Assembly (NCBI GenBank): GCA_021372695.1
Contig: JAJFTY010000122.1
Coordinates: forward strand, 1 to 16,463
Length of the DNA stretch: 16,463 nucleotides
Direction: 5' to 3'
Source: Deltaproteobacteria bacterium
GTDB lineage: Bacteria; Desulfobacterota; Syntrophia; Syntrophales; UBA5619
The position numbers and the translations under genes are program-made. Positions 1-7,539 of the stretch are shown here, piece by piece; the first letter of the stretch is position 1, and every line of letters begins with the position of its first letter. Under the pieces are notes generated by a model, which saw only the letters and a program-made list of their open reading frames with translations, was not told the DNA's origin and ran no database searches.

Positions 1-1506
1 GAGGAAATCCTCATGGAAAACGCGGGGCGGGCGGCCTTCGAGATTATCTCCGCGGAGTGGGGGTGCGCGGGAAAGCGGTACCTTCTGTTCTGTGGGATCG
101 GAAATAACGGCGGCGACGGCCTGGTCGTCGCACGCCACATCCTTGCCGCTGGCGGAACCCCCAGGGTCTTCCTGGTTGGCGACCCCGAACGGTTCCGCGG
201 GGCGGCAAAGACCAACTGGGCCATCACCGGCAGGCTGCCGATCACTGTTGAGCAGGTTGCGGATCCTGCGAGCCTTCGCTCGGCGCTTCTCCACGCGGAC
301 GGGGTCGTCGACGCTCTTTTCGGGACGGGCCTCGACCGGGAGGTTGAGGGCCTCTGCCGGGGGGTGATGGACATGATCAACGCCTCCGGCCGGCCCGTCA
401 TCAGTCTCGACATCCCCTCCGGTGTCCACGGCGATACCGGAGAGATCCTGGGTGCGGCCGTCCGGGCGGACCATACGGTCGCCTTCGGCCTCCCCAAGAT
501 CGGAAACCTCCTCTATCCCGGCTGCGGACTCGGCGGCCGGCTTCATGTCTCGCACATCTCCTTCCCCCCTGCCCTGTACGACGATGCTGCGCTTTCGGTC
601 GAGACCAACGGCTTCATCCTGCTTCCGCCGCGGGATCCGGCCGCGCACAAGGGCTCCGTGGGGGACGTCCTCTTCATCGCCGGCGCTGCCGGCTACTTCG
701 GCGCCCCCTACTTTTCCGCGATGTCTTTCCTGAAGGCGGGAGGGGGATATGCCCGCCTGGCAGCCCCCCGGTCCATGACCCCCTTCCTGGCGACGCGCGG
801 GAGCGAGATCGTCTTCGCCCCCCAGGCCGAAACCGATGAGGGCAGCCTCTCCCCGGCGAACCGGGATGGACTCCTGGCGCTCGCCGGACGCACGGACATG
901 ACCGTGATCGGCCCCGGACTCTCCCTGGCCGGGGAAACGCAGGAGCTGATCCGGGAACTGGCCGCCGGGATCGAAAAGCCGCTCCTCGTGGACGGGGACG
1001 GCATCACCGCGCTCGCCGGCCGGCTGGAAATCCTTCGCGGCCGCCGGATGACGACGATCCTGACCCCTCATCCGGGAGAGATGTCGCGCCTCACCGGGAA
1101 GAGCGTTCCCGAGATAGAGCGGAGGCGTATTCCGATTCTGCGGGCAGCCTGCGCCGATCTGCACGCCTGGATCGTCCTGAAAGGGCCCCACTCCCTGATC
1201 GGGACGCCGGAAGGGCGCGTCTTCATCAACCTGAGCGGAAACCCCGGAATGGCCACGGCAGGGGCAGGGGATGTCCTCACGGGAACGATCGCCGCCATGA
1301 GCGGCCTGGGGCTCCCCCTGGAAGAGGCGGTCCGGAAGGGGGTTTTCCTGCACGGCCTCTCGGGTGATCTGGCCGCGGCGGACAAGGGGGAAGACGGGAT
1401 CACCGCCCAGGATATCCTCAACTACCTGCCCTATGCGCTCAAGCAGGACCGGGAAGGCCTCGACCGCGTTCTGGCGGAGCGTTGCGAAGGGCCGGCACTC
1501 GTCTGA
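1..1506 (+). CDS. nnr: Bifunctional NAD(P)H-hydrate epimerase / ADP-dependent NAD(P)H-hydrate dehydratase, 5' partial
   Basis: This cytosolic metabolite-repair enzyme epimerises damaged (hydrated) NADH and NADPH and dehydrates the S form back to NAD(P)H using ADP. The reading frame is open to the first base, and the residues before the first ATG (base 13) continue the family's usual EEILMENAGR-like segment, so that ATG is internal and the true start lies upstream. Numbering from that ATG, the NnrE half carries the GxGNNGGDGLVxAR nucleotide-site motif at about 28-41 and LDIPSGVHGDTG near 132-143. The NnrD half starts with HKG at 212-214 and has GPGLS near 300, VDGDGITAL near 326, TPHPGE at 351-356 and the ADP/catalytic loop GNPGMATAGAGDVLTG at 409-424. 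That loop reads AGAGD where the family more often has GGSGD or GGTGD. The gene converges on the autotransporter gene 72 bases away. No clear terminator is visible between them. Confidence 0.95.
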   Translation, partial: EEILMENAGRAAFEIISAEWGCAGKRYLLFCGIGNNGGDGLVVARHILAAGGTPRVFLVGDPERFRGAAKTNWAITGRLPITVEQVADPASLRSALLHADGVVDALFGTGLDREVEGLCRGVMDMINASGRPVISLDIPSGVHGDTGEILGAAVRADHTVAFGLPKIGNLLYPGCGLGGRLHVSHISFPPALYDDAALSVETNGFILLPPRDPAAHKGSVGDVLFIAGAAGYFGAPYFSAMSFLKAGGGYARLAAPRSMTPFLATRGSEIVFAPQAETDEGSLSPANRDGLLALAGRTDMTVIGPGLSLAGETQELIRELAAGIEKPLLVDGDGITALAGRLEILRGRRMTTILTPHPGEMSRLTGKSVPEIERRRIPILRAACADLHAWIVLKGPHSLIGTPEGRVFINLSGNPGMATAGAGDVLTGTIAAMSGLGLPLEEAVRKGVFLHGLSGDLAAADKGEDGITAQDILNYLPYALKQDREGLDRVLAERCEGPALV

Positions 1507-1578
1507 CCCGGCTCGGGAGTCCCGCCGCGGCGTATGGAGACGTGGCAAAGGGTCCTGGAAAATGCCCCGTCGGGTGCG

Positions 1579-4500
1579 TTAAAACTCCCACCGCAGGCCC
1601 GCACTCAGGTAGTGAGCCGTGTAGCTGCCCCGGCCAAGTTCGGCGTTGTAGCTTGCCTGAACCGAGACATGGTTTCCCCATTTCAAAGCCAGGCCGGCCC
1701 CCAGAACGGCGAAATCCCGCCCGGGAGAATCGGTCTGGAAAACGAAGGTGCCGCCGGTCTGGGCCAGCCGGGCATCCACCCCCCGGCTGTCGTTGGCGAA
1801 TTCATGGTGGTAGAAGGCAGAAAGCTGCGGCAGTACCCAGGCCCCCCCGCCCGTTCTGAAGGGATGTGAAACCCGGACCCCGACGCCGCTTTGCAGAGAG
1901 TCCGCGGTTTGCGGGTCCACGGTCAGATTCAGGGCACCGGCACCGGTTTCGGTGAAGCCGTCCACCCGGGAGCGCGTGTAAAAGAGGGCGGCCGAGGGCG
2001 TCACCTGGGTTTTCGCGAAATCGAGATCATACCCCGTTTCCAGCACAGCGTTGAGCTGGTGGCCGCTTGCCGAACCGTCGGCTGTCCTGCCGACGCCGCC
2101 GAAGCTCACATTGCGTTTCAAATCGTACAGGTTCAGGGCGCAGCCCAGAGCACCCGTGGCCGAAAAAGCGCCCGGCGTGTAAGCCGCGTAGACGAAGACG
2201 GGGATGCTGTGGATCTCGGCGGAGCCGCCCGCGCTGTCATAGGAGGAGCGGGTGTGATAATAGCCCGACCCCGCACCCAGGAGCAGATCGTGCCGCCACC
2301 GGTAGTCGGCGCCGCCGGTCAGACCGTAGATGTCAAATAGGTAGCCCGTCTGGCTGGCCGAACCGTCCTGCGATCCCCGGATGGCTTCGAAATCGGTGTA
2401 GAGCTCCCATGGGCCCGAATCTGCCGGTTTCCGCGGCGGCCTGTTCACGATGCTCCCCCAGTCCGCGCCGCTGTAGGCCAGCATCAGCCCCTGCTCCCGG
2501 GAATAGGAGAGGTCGAAGGAGCCGGGGCCGCCGCCGGCCAACTGCGTGAAACCGCCTGAAAGGCCGCGCCGGCCGTTCAAACGGTTCGAGAGCGTGCGCC
2601 ACTGCATCATCGACCCGGCCAGGCTCAACGCCGGCAGGGCGCTGGCCTTGTCCGGCGAGATCTGCCGATAGGCATCGGCCACGGCGCTCCCCGTGGGCAG
2701 GCTGTCCAGGGCGTTCAACACCGCGGCCAGATCACCGCCGGCGCTGTCGGCGATACCGTTGAGCATGGCCCCCACGGACCGCTGGTTCGGATTCAGGGCC
2801 CATGTCGGCGCGGTGTAATCCCGGGTGAGTGCCAGATCGACCTGGTTGCCCGAATACCGGATTTCCCAGGACAGGACCGGCGTATTGTTTTCGATCGCGG
2901 CCTCCGGGTAAGAGATCCCCTGCTCGGTGGTGATGATACCCGGGAAGATCGCATTCGCGGGGGGACGGTAGCCGTCGACAAGGAGCGGTCTCACCGCGCC
3001 CTTCAGGCCTGCCGCGCCGTATGCTCCCTTGGCCTGGAGCCTGTCGTAGCGGGTTGCAGAGGCGATCTCCACCTCGATACGCCCATCTGCCTTCTGATCG
3101 TACGCCCCCTCGATCGTCAGGGTGCCCACCGAATTGCCCGGGTTGACGGTGCCGTGGCTCTGGATGTAGCGCATGGCCAGGGTGCCCGATCCTTTCAGGG
3201 TGCCGGCCGTTCCGATGTTCATCATGCTGTTGTTCGGGTCGCCGAGGGTGCCGTCGAGGATCAGGGTGCCGCTTTCCAGAGTATACTCGCCCACGTAGCC
3301 CGGACTGTTCCCGGTCAGGGTGAGGCTTCCACGGCCCGTTTGGTTCACAAAACCCGGGCCAGCGAGCGCCCCGCTCAATTGCATGCGATAGGCTCCGGTG
3401 TCGAACCCGGAGTGTCCCGGCGTGCCGATCGTGGTGCCGGGAACCGCTTCCAGGATGATGGGTCGGGCGGAGGAGAAATCGGCTCCCGCCTGAAGCGTTC
3501 CTCCCTTCAAAATCAGGGAGCCGGCCGGGTCGCCGAGGTTCTCATCCCGGACGATATTGACCGTGCCTTCCGAAAGCGCAGTCCCACCGGCATAGGAGTT
3601 GATCCCCCGCAGGAAGAGGGTTCCACTCCCCATCTTGTGCAGGCCGCCCGTCCCGGAGATGGCGCCGGAGAGCGTCAACTCCCGGGTTGCGGAATCGAAA
3701 ATGGTCTTTTCGGCCGCCTCCACGACCATGGCCTTGCCCCACGCGGTCTGCGGATCGGCCGCGTACAGAATCCCTCCCCGGAAAGTCAAGGCGCCGTAGG
3801 GGGAGCCGGTGCCCAGCACCAGGATCGTGCCGGTCTCCACCTCATTCGTGACGGCCTGGGGTGCCGGGTATTCGGCAATGACGTATTCGATGACCGCTTT
3901 TCTGCCTCCGTATTCGAGTGTCAGGTAGGGATAACCGCTTAAAAAGCCGCCATCGGAATTCTGGCGGATAGCATAGGTGACGACGCTTTTGCCTGCCGGG
4001 TCGACAAAGGAGATGGTGCCGGTTTTGGCCGCATCGTCGAAGGAGAAACCGTAAACCGAGAGACAATGGCCGCCATTGGGGCGTCCACCGGGGTCGATGT
4101 AGGTAATGCCGATTCCCAGGTCCGCGCCCTTCCGCAGGTTCTGGTAAAGGAATTGCCAGGTCGGAACGGATGGCCCGCCGGGGACAGACGGGGCCGCGTT
4201 CGTCAGATACCGGGGCAGGGGTCTATTGGCGGGCCAGGGCGTTGTGTCGGGCTTGTCGCCGTAGAGCGGCTGGCCGTTCACGGTGGCAACCTGACACGAA
4301 TACTCGGTTTGCAGCGATAGCCGGGATTCAATGTAGAGATACCTCCCCCAGATCCCGAGGGAGGTGATGGTTCCGGTCTCTTTGCCGGTATTCATGTAGT
4401 CGAGCCCGGCCATCCGCTGTACGTCGCCGATCGCCGGCGGCGTCGACGTCAGCTGGCGTCCGTACACCGCGGGAAACCGGTTTTGCAGATAGGCGAAGGA

Positions 4501-4695
4501 GTTGATGGCCGAGGTGGGGGCGCAGGCCATGTCTCCAATTTCCGGAACACTGCTCTGAACGAGGTGCCCGTACAAATCATAGTCCTGACTGGCTTCGTAA
4601 GTATCCGCCCGGGTCGGAACGCCGGCCATAAAGGGCATGAGACACAGGAAGCCCAGGATCAACACGTTCCATCGGGTGATTGAATTGAATCTCAC
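1579..4695 (-). CDS. Autotransporter (type Va) with N-terminal cysteine-peptidase-like domain and beta-helix passenger
   Basis: This is a large secreted or outer-membrane protein of 1038 residues. The chosen start is a GTG at 4695, six bases after GGAGGGG; it gives a clean signal peptide (MRFNSITRWN, a hydrophobic run, then a VPTRA-D cleavage-like site). A GTG five codons upstream (4710) is possible but would begin within the Shine-Dalgarno sequence. Residues about 35-270 look like a papain/C39-like fold: Cys58 in DMACAPTSAIN, His210 in NGGHCLSVYG, Asp232 in SFVDPAG. Residues about 335-575 hold passenger repeats of the autotransporter-associated type (LSGAISGTGG, GSGTLFLRG, SGTLILDG, NPGNSVGTLT). 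A linker with NQRSVGAML and ISPDKASALP precedes a beta-barrel of about 270 residues that ends LRWEF, with the terminal Phe typical of barrel proteins. It lies 130 bases downstream of the CsgG-like gene on the same strand. The autotransporter call is firm. The peptidase call rests on motif spacing only. Confidence 0.88.
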   Translation of the reverse strand: MRFNSITRWNVLILGFLCLMPFMAGVPTRADTYEASQDYDLYGHLVQSSVPEIGDMACAPTSAINSFAYLQNRFPAVYGRQLTSTPPAIGDVQRMAGLDYMNTGKETGTITSLGIWGRYLYIESRLSLQTEYSCQVATVNGQPLYGDKPDTTPWPANRPLPRYLTNAAPSVPGGPSVPTWQFLYQNLRKGADLGIGITYIDPGGRPNGGHCLSVYGFSFDDAAKTGTISFVDPAGKSVVTYAIRQNSDGGFLSGYPYLTLEYGGRKAVIEYVIAEYPAPQAVTNEVETGTILVLGTGSPYGALTFRGGILYAADPQTAWGKAMVVEAAEKTIFDSATRELTLSGAISGTGGLHKMGSGTLFLRGINSYAGGTALSEGTVNIVRDENLGDPAGSLILKGGTLQAGADFSSARPIILEAVPGTTIGTPGHSGFDTGAYRMQLSGALAGPGFVNQTGRGSLTLTGNSPGYVGEYTLESGTLILDGTLGDPNNSMMNIGTAGTLKGSGTLAMRYIQSHGTVNPGNSVGTLTIEGAYDQKADGRIEVEIASATRYDRLQAKGAYGAAGLKGAVRPLLVDGYRPPANAIFPGIITTEQGISYPEAAIENNTPVLSWEIRYSGNQVDLALTRDYTAPTWALNPNQRSVGAMLNGIADSAGGDLAAVLNALDSLPTGSAVADAYRQISPDKASALPALSLAGSMMQWRTLSNRLNGRRGLSGGFTQLAGGGPGSFDLSYSREQGLMLAYSGADWGSIVNRPPRKPADSGPWELYTDFEAIRGSQDGSASQTGYLFDIYGLTGGADYRWRHDLLLGAGSGYYHTRSSYDSAGGSAEIHSIPVFVYAAYTPGAFSATGALGCALNLYDLKRNVSFGGVGRTADGSASGHQLNAVLETGYDLDFAKTQVTPSAALFYTRSRVDGFTETGAGALNLTVDPQTADSLQSGVGVRVSHPFRTGGGAWVLPQLSAFYHHEFANDSRGVDARLAQTGGTFVFQTDSPGRDFAVLGAGLALKWGNHVSVQASYNAELGRGSYTAHYLSAGLRWEF

Positions 4696-4701
4696 AAAAA
4701 T

Positions 4702-4708
4702 CCCCTCC
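4702..4708 (-). promoter_or_regulatory. Ribosome binding site deciding the GTG start of the autotransporter
   Basis: GGAGGGG on the minus strand lies six bases before the GTG at 4693-4695. No other in-frame start nearby has a comparable site, so this fixes the start five codons inside the longest open frame. Confidence 0.65.
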
Positions 4709-4825
4709 ACCCTTCATCGGCCGCCACAAAACGGCAACGCCGCACCAATCTCGATGGTGATTGAACCCTGCCGCTGTGACCATGGAATGGAATCAAGGCG
4801 GATGAGATTGACCGACTCCCACTCG

Positions 4826-5707
4826 TTAGGGCCTGTTTTTCAGCATGGCCTCCCCGATGGCGTCTCCCAATTTCGTCATCTTGACGATCAGGTCGGACTC
4901 CCCCATGGAGACGGTCCTGTTTGCAAAGATCACATCCCGCTTTTCGACGCCGATGACCTTGCAGTTGGTGACGATCATCGTTCCCCTGCTTTCGACGCTG
5001 CCGGCGACCACGAAGTTGAGGCCCAGCCTGGTGCCGATCTGAACCGCGTTTTCCGTCCGATCGCTCTGCTGGAGATCGTTGGCAAAAAGAAAAGTCTCCA
5101 GATCCCTCCTGTCGAGCATGACGAACGACGGCTGCTTTTTCAGGGAATTGACGATCGTGTTGGCAGCGGTGATGCTGTACGGGGATGCGTCCATGTTGAG
5201 GGGGGTAAAATGGAAGACGGAGATGTTGACTCGGAATGAATCGGCAGGGACCGCCTTTACCGCCGGAGTGTCCGCCGTTTTTCCCTTCCCGACAGCTGCG
5301 GGGAGCGCCGCCGCGGGTGCGGCCGGTTGGTCGCTCTCCACGGTGAAGCCCTGGCGGGCCGACACCACGTACCCGTTGCGCTTGTAGTGGTAATAGGCGC
5401 GTGCCTCGTATTTTCCGGGCGGCGGAGAGCTGAAGGTCAGGGCACCCTGATCCACCCCCTTGGGCATGTACTGATAGTCGCCGGCCTCGTCTTCCGGCTG
5501 GCCTGCCGCGATGATGCAGATCCAGTCGCTGTCGCTCCCGGGGGCGTTGAAAAATTGCACGTTGACCGGTTCGCCGGCACGGTAGATCTCCTTGTCGGTC
5601 TTGATCTGGGCGGCGTCGCCGGCCATGGCCGCGCGGCAGCAGAAGGCCATCAGGAGCAGGACGATGATGGATCCGATCGGTTTCATGCCCGGACAGTTTA
5701 TCAGCAT
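4826..5707 (-). CDS. Secreted protein with N-terminal beta-sandwich-like domain and C-terminal CsgG-like domain
   Basis: A predicted exported protein of 293 residues, probably periplasmic or envelope-associated. The start at 5707 is set by AGGAGG six bases upstream; the open frame continues 61 codons further but that part is arginine- and proline-rich and non-protein-like. Residues 1-30 form a signal peptide ending in an AMA-G site; the cysteines in it do not make a convincing lipobox. Residues about 34-122 (IKTDKEIYRAGEPVNVQF, DWICII, then PPPGKYEARAYY) resemble an immunoglobulin-like beta-sandwich seen in secreted bacterial proteins. An Ala/Pro/Lys-rich linker (about 125-155) leads to a CsgG-like region with FVMLDRRDLE (about 195-204) and the TRLGLNFVVAGSVE signature (226-239). 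CsgG-type domains occur in curli export and in other envelope proteins; this protein is not a canonical lipoprotein CsgG. It sits between the radical SAM gene (109 bases upstream) and the autotransporter. Exact role unknown. Confidence 0.8.
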   Translation of the reverse strand: MLINCPGMKPIGSIIVLLLMAFCCRAAMAGDAAQIKTDKEIYRAGEPVNVQFFNAPGSDSDWICIIAAGQPEDEAGDYQYMPKGVDQGALTFSSPPPGKYEARAYYHYKRNGYVVSARQGFTVESDQPAAPAAALPAAVGKGKTADTPAVKAVPADSFRVNISVFHFTPLNMDASPYSITAANTIVNSLKKQPSFVMLDRRDLETFLFANDLQQSDRTENAVQIGTRLGLNFVVAGSVESRGTMIVTNCKVIGVEKRDVIFANRTVSMGESDLIVKMTKLGDAIGEAMLKNRP

Positions 5708-5713
5708 ACGCTT

Positions 5714-5719
5714 CCTCCT
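5714..5719 (-). promoter_or_regulatory. Ribosome binding site of the CsgG-like gene
   Basis: A perfect AGGAGG on the minus strand, six bases before the ATG at 5705-5707. It selects the MLINCPG start over the longer open frame and over the internal ATG seven codons later. Confidence 0.8.
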
Positions 5720-5816
5720 GGCTCGATGTGGAAGGAACGGGCGCCCGCTGTTTGGTTTGGATGGTCCATCCTCTACCACAATTTCCGGAGAAAAAGAACA
5801 GCTATCACAAGGGTCG

Positions 5817-7043
5817 TCAGGCAATGGTCCGGTTGAGGCCCAGGATCTTCTCCTTGAGCTCACGGACCTCCCCCCAGTCGAATCCCTCATGGGTGAACAG
5901 GTAGGTCGCGTCGTTGTGCAGGAGCGGCTCGGTGCGGAGTTCGGGATGGGACTTCGCCTTTTGCTCGAAGCGTTCGGACCCCGGCACCGGCGAGTACTGG
6001 TTGAGGAAGATACGCGCCCCGAGGGAGTGGATCAGTGCCGCCCCTCTCCGCACCCCGTCCAATTCCCGCTCCAGACCCGCCAGAAGGTAGACGCCGATCT
6101 CCTTGCCGCCGAACCCCGCCGCCATCAGGTGCCGGATGGCCCTCTCCAGTTCCCCCTCGCCGATCTTCTCCGCGGGACCGGGCTTTTCATAGCCCAGCCG
6201 GATGGTCCGGACCCCGGCCCGAAACATCAGCTCCGCGCCGCGGGCGTCGACGTACCGCGCATGGATCCCGTTGGGCAGGTGCATCCGGACCGGATAACCG
6301 CGTTCGATGACGTGCTCCAAAAAGGGGCCGAAACCCTGCTCGAAGTCGTACAGGAGGGCGTCGTCGTAGAAGACGATCTCACGGCCGCCGGAGTCCACAT
6401 AGGTTTCCAGGCGTGCCAGATTCTCTGCAAGGGGAACCCGGCGCACGACTCCTCGGTGAATCGCCCCGGAGGCACAGTAATCGCAGTGGAACGGGCAGCC
6501 CTCCTGCAGCCGGAGGGGCAGCACGTGACGCATCCGGTCGGCGGTGAGCCCGGTCCTGCCGTTCCTTGCGAAAGGCAGGTTGGCGCCGTCATGGAGGTGG
6601 ACCCCCGGGATGGAGGCGGCGTGCTCCGGCATGAGTCGGGCATAGATTCCGCCCAGAATGATCGGCAGATCCCCCCAGAGATTCCGGATTTCGTCCACGG
6701 CGAGCCGGTAGCCGGGATGCCAGAAGGTCATGAGGCTCGTCACGCCGGCGATGTCGGGACGGCCGAAGTCGCGCAGCCGCTCCCGGAAGGCGGCCAGGCT
6801 CATCCCATACCGCTTGAACCGGCGGGGGATAGTTCGGAACACCGCCGGTTTGGGGATCTCTTCCCATTCGAAATCGGCGGTGCCGTACCTCTTGGGCTTC
6901 CTGACCGCCGAGAGGCAATCGATCAGCGTCACCTCATGCGCCGAGAGATGCTCCTCCATGAAGCGGTACAAAGCCAGGGGGCGCATCCATTCGTCGTACG
7001 CCTTGAAATCGGTGATCCAGGGATTGACCAGGAGGATTCTCAT
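5817..7043 (-). CDS. Radical SAM protein with N-terminal B12-binding-like domain, function unassigned
   Basis: A 408-residue cytosolic radical SAM enzyme. The N-terminus (MRILLVNPWI) opens a cobalamin-binding-like Rossmann domain, with PDIAGVTSLMTFWHPGY near 96-112 and LPIILGGIYA near 126-135. The usual DxHxxG cobalamin-ligand motif is not evident, so B12 may not be bound through a histidine. The radical SAM cluster motif is at 183-190: CPFHCDYC gives CxxxCxxC with Cys183, Cys187 and Cys190. Downstream strands include EIVFYDDALLYD (about 222-233) and RTIRLGYEKPGP (about 279-290), as in the B12-binding radical SAM group. The substrate cannot be read from sequence; these enzymes include methyltransferases and ring-forming or thiolating enzymes. 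The ATG at 7043 has a weak GAGG four bases upstream. It is the first gene of the minus-strand cluster leading to the CsgG-like and autotransporter genes, but co-transcription across the 109-base gap is not certain. Confidence 0.85.
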   Translation of the reverse strand: MRILLVNPWITDFKAYDEWMRPLALYRFMEEHLSAHEVTLIDCLSAVRKPKRYGTADFEWEEIPKPAVFRTIPRRFKRYGMSLAAFRERLRDFGRPDIAGVTSLMTFWHPGYRLAVDEIRNLWGDLPIILGGIYARLMPEHAASIPGVHLHDGANLPFARNGRTGLTADRMRHVLPLRLQEGCPFHCDYCASGAIHRGVVRRVPLAENLARLETYVDSGGREIVFYDDALLYDFEQGFGPFLEHVIERGYPVRMHLPNGIHARYVDARGAELMFRAGVRTIRLGYEKPGPAEKIGEGELERAIRHLMAAGFGGKEIGVYLLAGLERELDGVRRGAALIHSLGARIFLNQYSPVPGSERFEQKAKSHPELRTEPLLHNDATYLFTHEGFDWGEVRELKEKILGLNRTIA

Positions 7044-7167
7044 GGCGCCTCATACCATAAAACAACGTTTCCGGGGAAGAGATCGCGCCGAGAGGTGTCG
7101 ACTGAGTTTCAACCGCAAAGACCAGCCTCGACTTGCGCTCAGCTATTTTTCGACCCTGCAACGTCTC

Positions 7168-7197
7168 GCGCAGCTGCAACGGCAAAATTAGCTGCGC
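7168..7197. repeat. Inverted repeat with 8-base arms
   Basis: GCGCAGCT (7168-7175) and AGCTGCGC (7190-7197) are perfect inverted copies around a 14-base loop. It lies in the non-coding stretch between the divergent radical SAM and AOR genes, 125 bases upstream of the radical SAM start. There is no T-run on either side, so it is not a classical terminator. It could be a leader hairpin of the radical SAM transcript or chance. Confidence 0.5.
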
Positions 7198-7308
7198 TTC
7201 GCTCCGCTGATTCTTCGAATTCCGTGCCTGATGGCGCTCAGACAATTGCCGGCTGCGCGAGGTATCTTTGCACCAAAATGAGTCACTACCCGCAGGGATG
7301 CACGCCCT

Positions 7309-7351
7309 GGGGAGACGTTCCGGAAGCGCGCAGGGATCGGAACGTCTCCCC
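7309..7351. repeat. Perfect 14-base inverted repeat next to the AOR promoter
   Basis: GGGGAGACGTTCCG (7309-7322) and its exact reverse complement (7338-7351) flank a 15-base spacer. The right arm ends five bases before the TTGACA -35 box at 7357. No T-run follows on either strand, which argues against an intrinsic terminator. It may be a two-half operator for an activator, or a solitary palindromic element of the REP type. The remainder of 7044-7300 holds nothing else I can name. Confidence 0.8.
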
Positions 7352-7356
7352 GAACC

Positions 7357-7385
7357 TTGACAGGAATGAGAGGCGCTGATAAAAA
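7357..7385 (+). promoter_or_regulatory. Sigma-70-type promoter for the AOR/aldolase operon
   Basis: A perfect -35 box TTGACA (7357-7362), a 17-base spacer and TAAAAA (7380-7385, four of six matches to TATAAT). Transcription would start near 7392, giving a leader of about 148 bases before the AOR start codon at 7540. Confidence 0.6.
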
Positions 7386-7391
7386 ACGAAG

Positions 7392-7539
7392 AAAATTGAA
7401 ATCTTCTATTTTATGGCCGTGGTTTGGGGAAGTGGATGCGATATAAAGGGTCCACAATGTTGGCAGACACTCTCCCGGACGGCCGTGGCGGGTGAAGGAA
7501 AAACGCGTTCGTGATGGCGTACGTGGGAGAGGGTCCACG
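7392..7539 (+). promoter_or_regulatory. Long 5' leader of the AOR gene with a possible ribosome-site-masking helix and a tiny upstream frame
   Basis: From the predicted transcription start to the AOR ATG there are about 148 non-coding bases. CTCTCCC (7470-7476) is exactly complementary to GGGAGAG (7525-7531), which is part of the AOR ribosome binding site, so a helix could hide it. An ATG at 7457 opens a 12-codon frame (MLADTLPDGRGG, stop at 7493-7495) that overlaps the left arm of this helix but has no good Shine-Dalgarno sequence. A near-identical 12-base segment, GGGTCCAC(A/G)ATG, occurs at 7448-7459 and again at 7531-7542 across the AOR start. I do not recognise a named riboswitch class. 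Confidence 0.35.

Noticed and set aside
1507..1578. Possible terminator between the convergent first two genes
   Set aside because: Only a 5-base palindrome with a one-base loop and no T-run is visible.
4740..4765. Small inverted repeat CACCA/TGGTG upstream of the autotransporter
   Set aside because: Five-base arms are within chance for this length, and no promoter elements lie next to it.
5708..5890. N-terminal extension of the CsgG-like protein
   Set aside because: It would hide the signal peptide behind a Ser/Arg/Pro-rich stretch, and a perfect ribosome site sits at the shorter start.
5592..7379. A 595-codon plus-strand open frame
   Set aside because: It runs antisense across the radical SAM gene and into flanking genes, has no recognisable domain, and is the kind of long shadow frame expected in GC-rich DNA.
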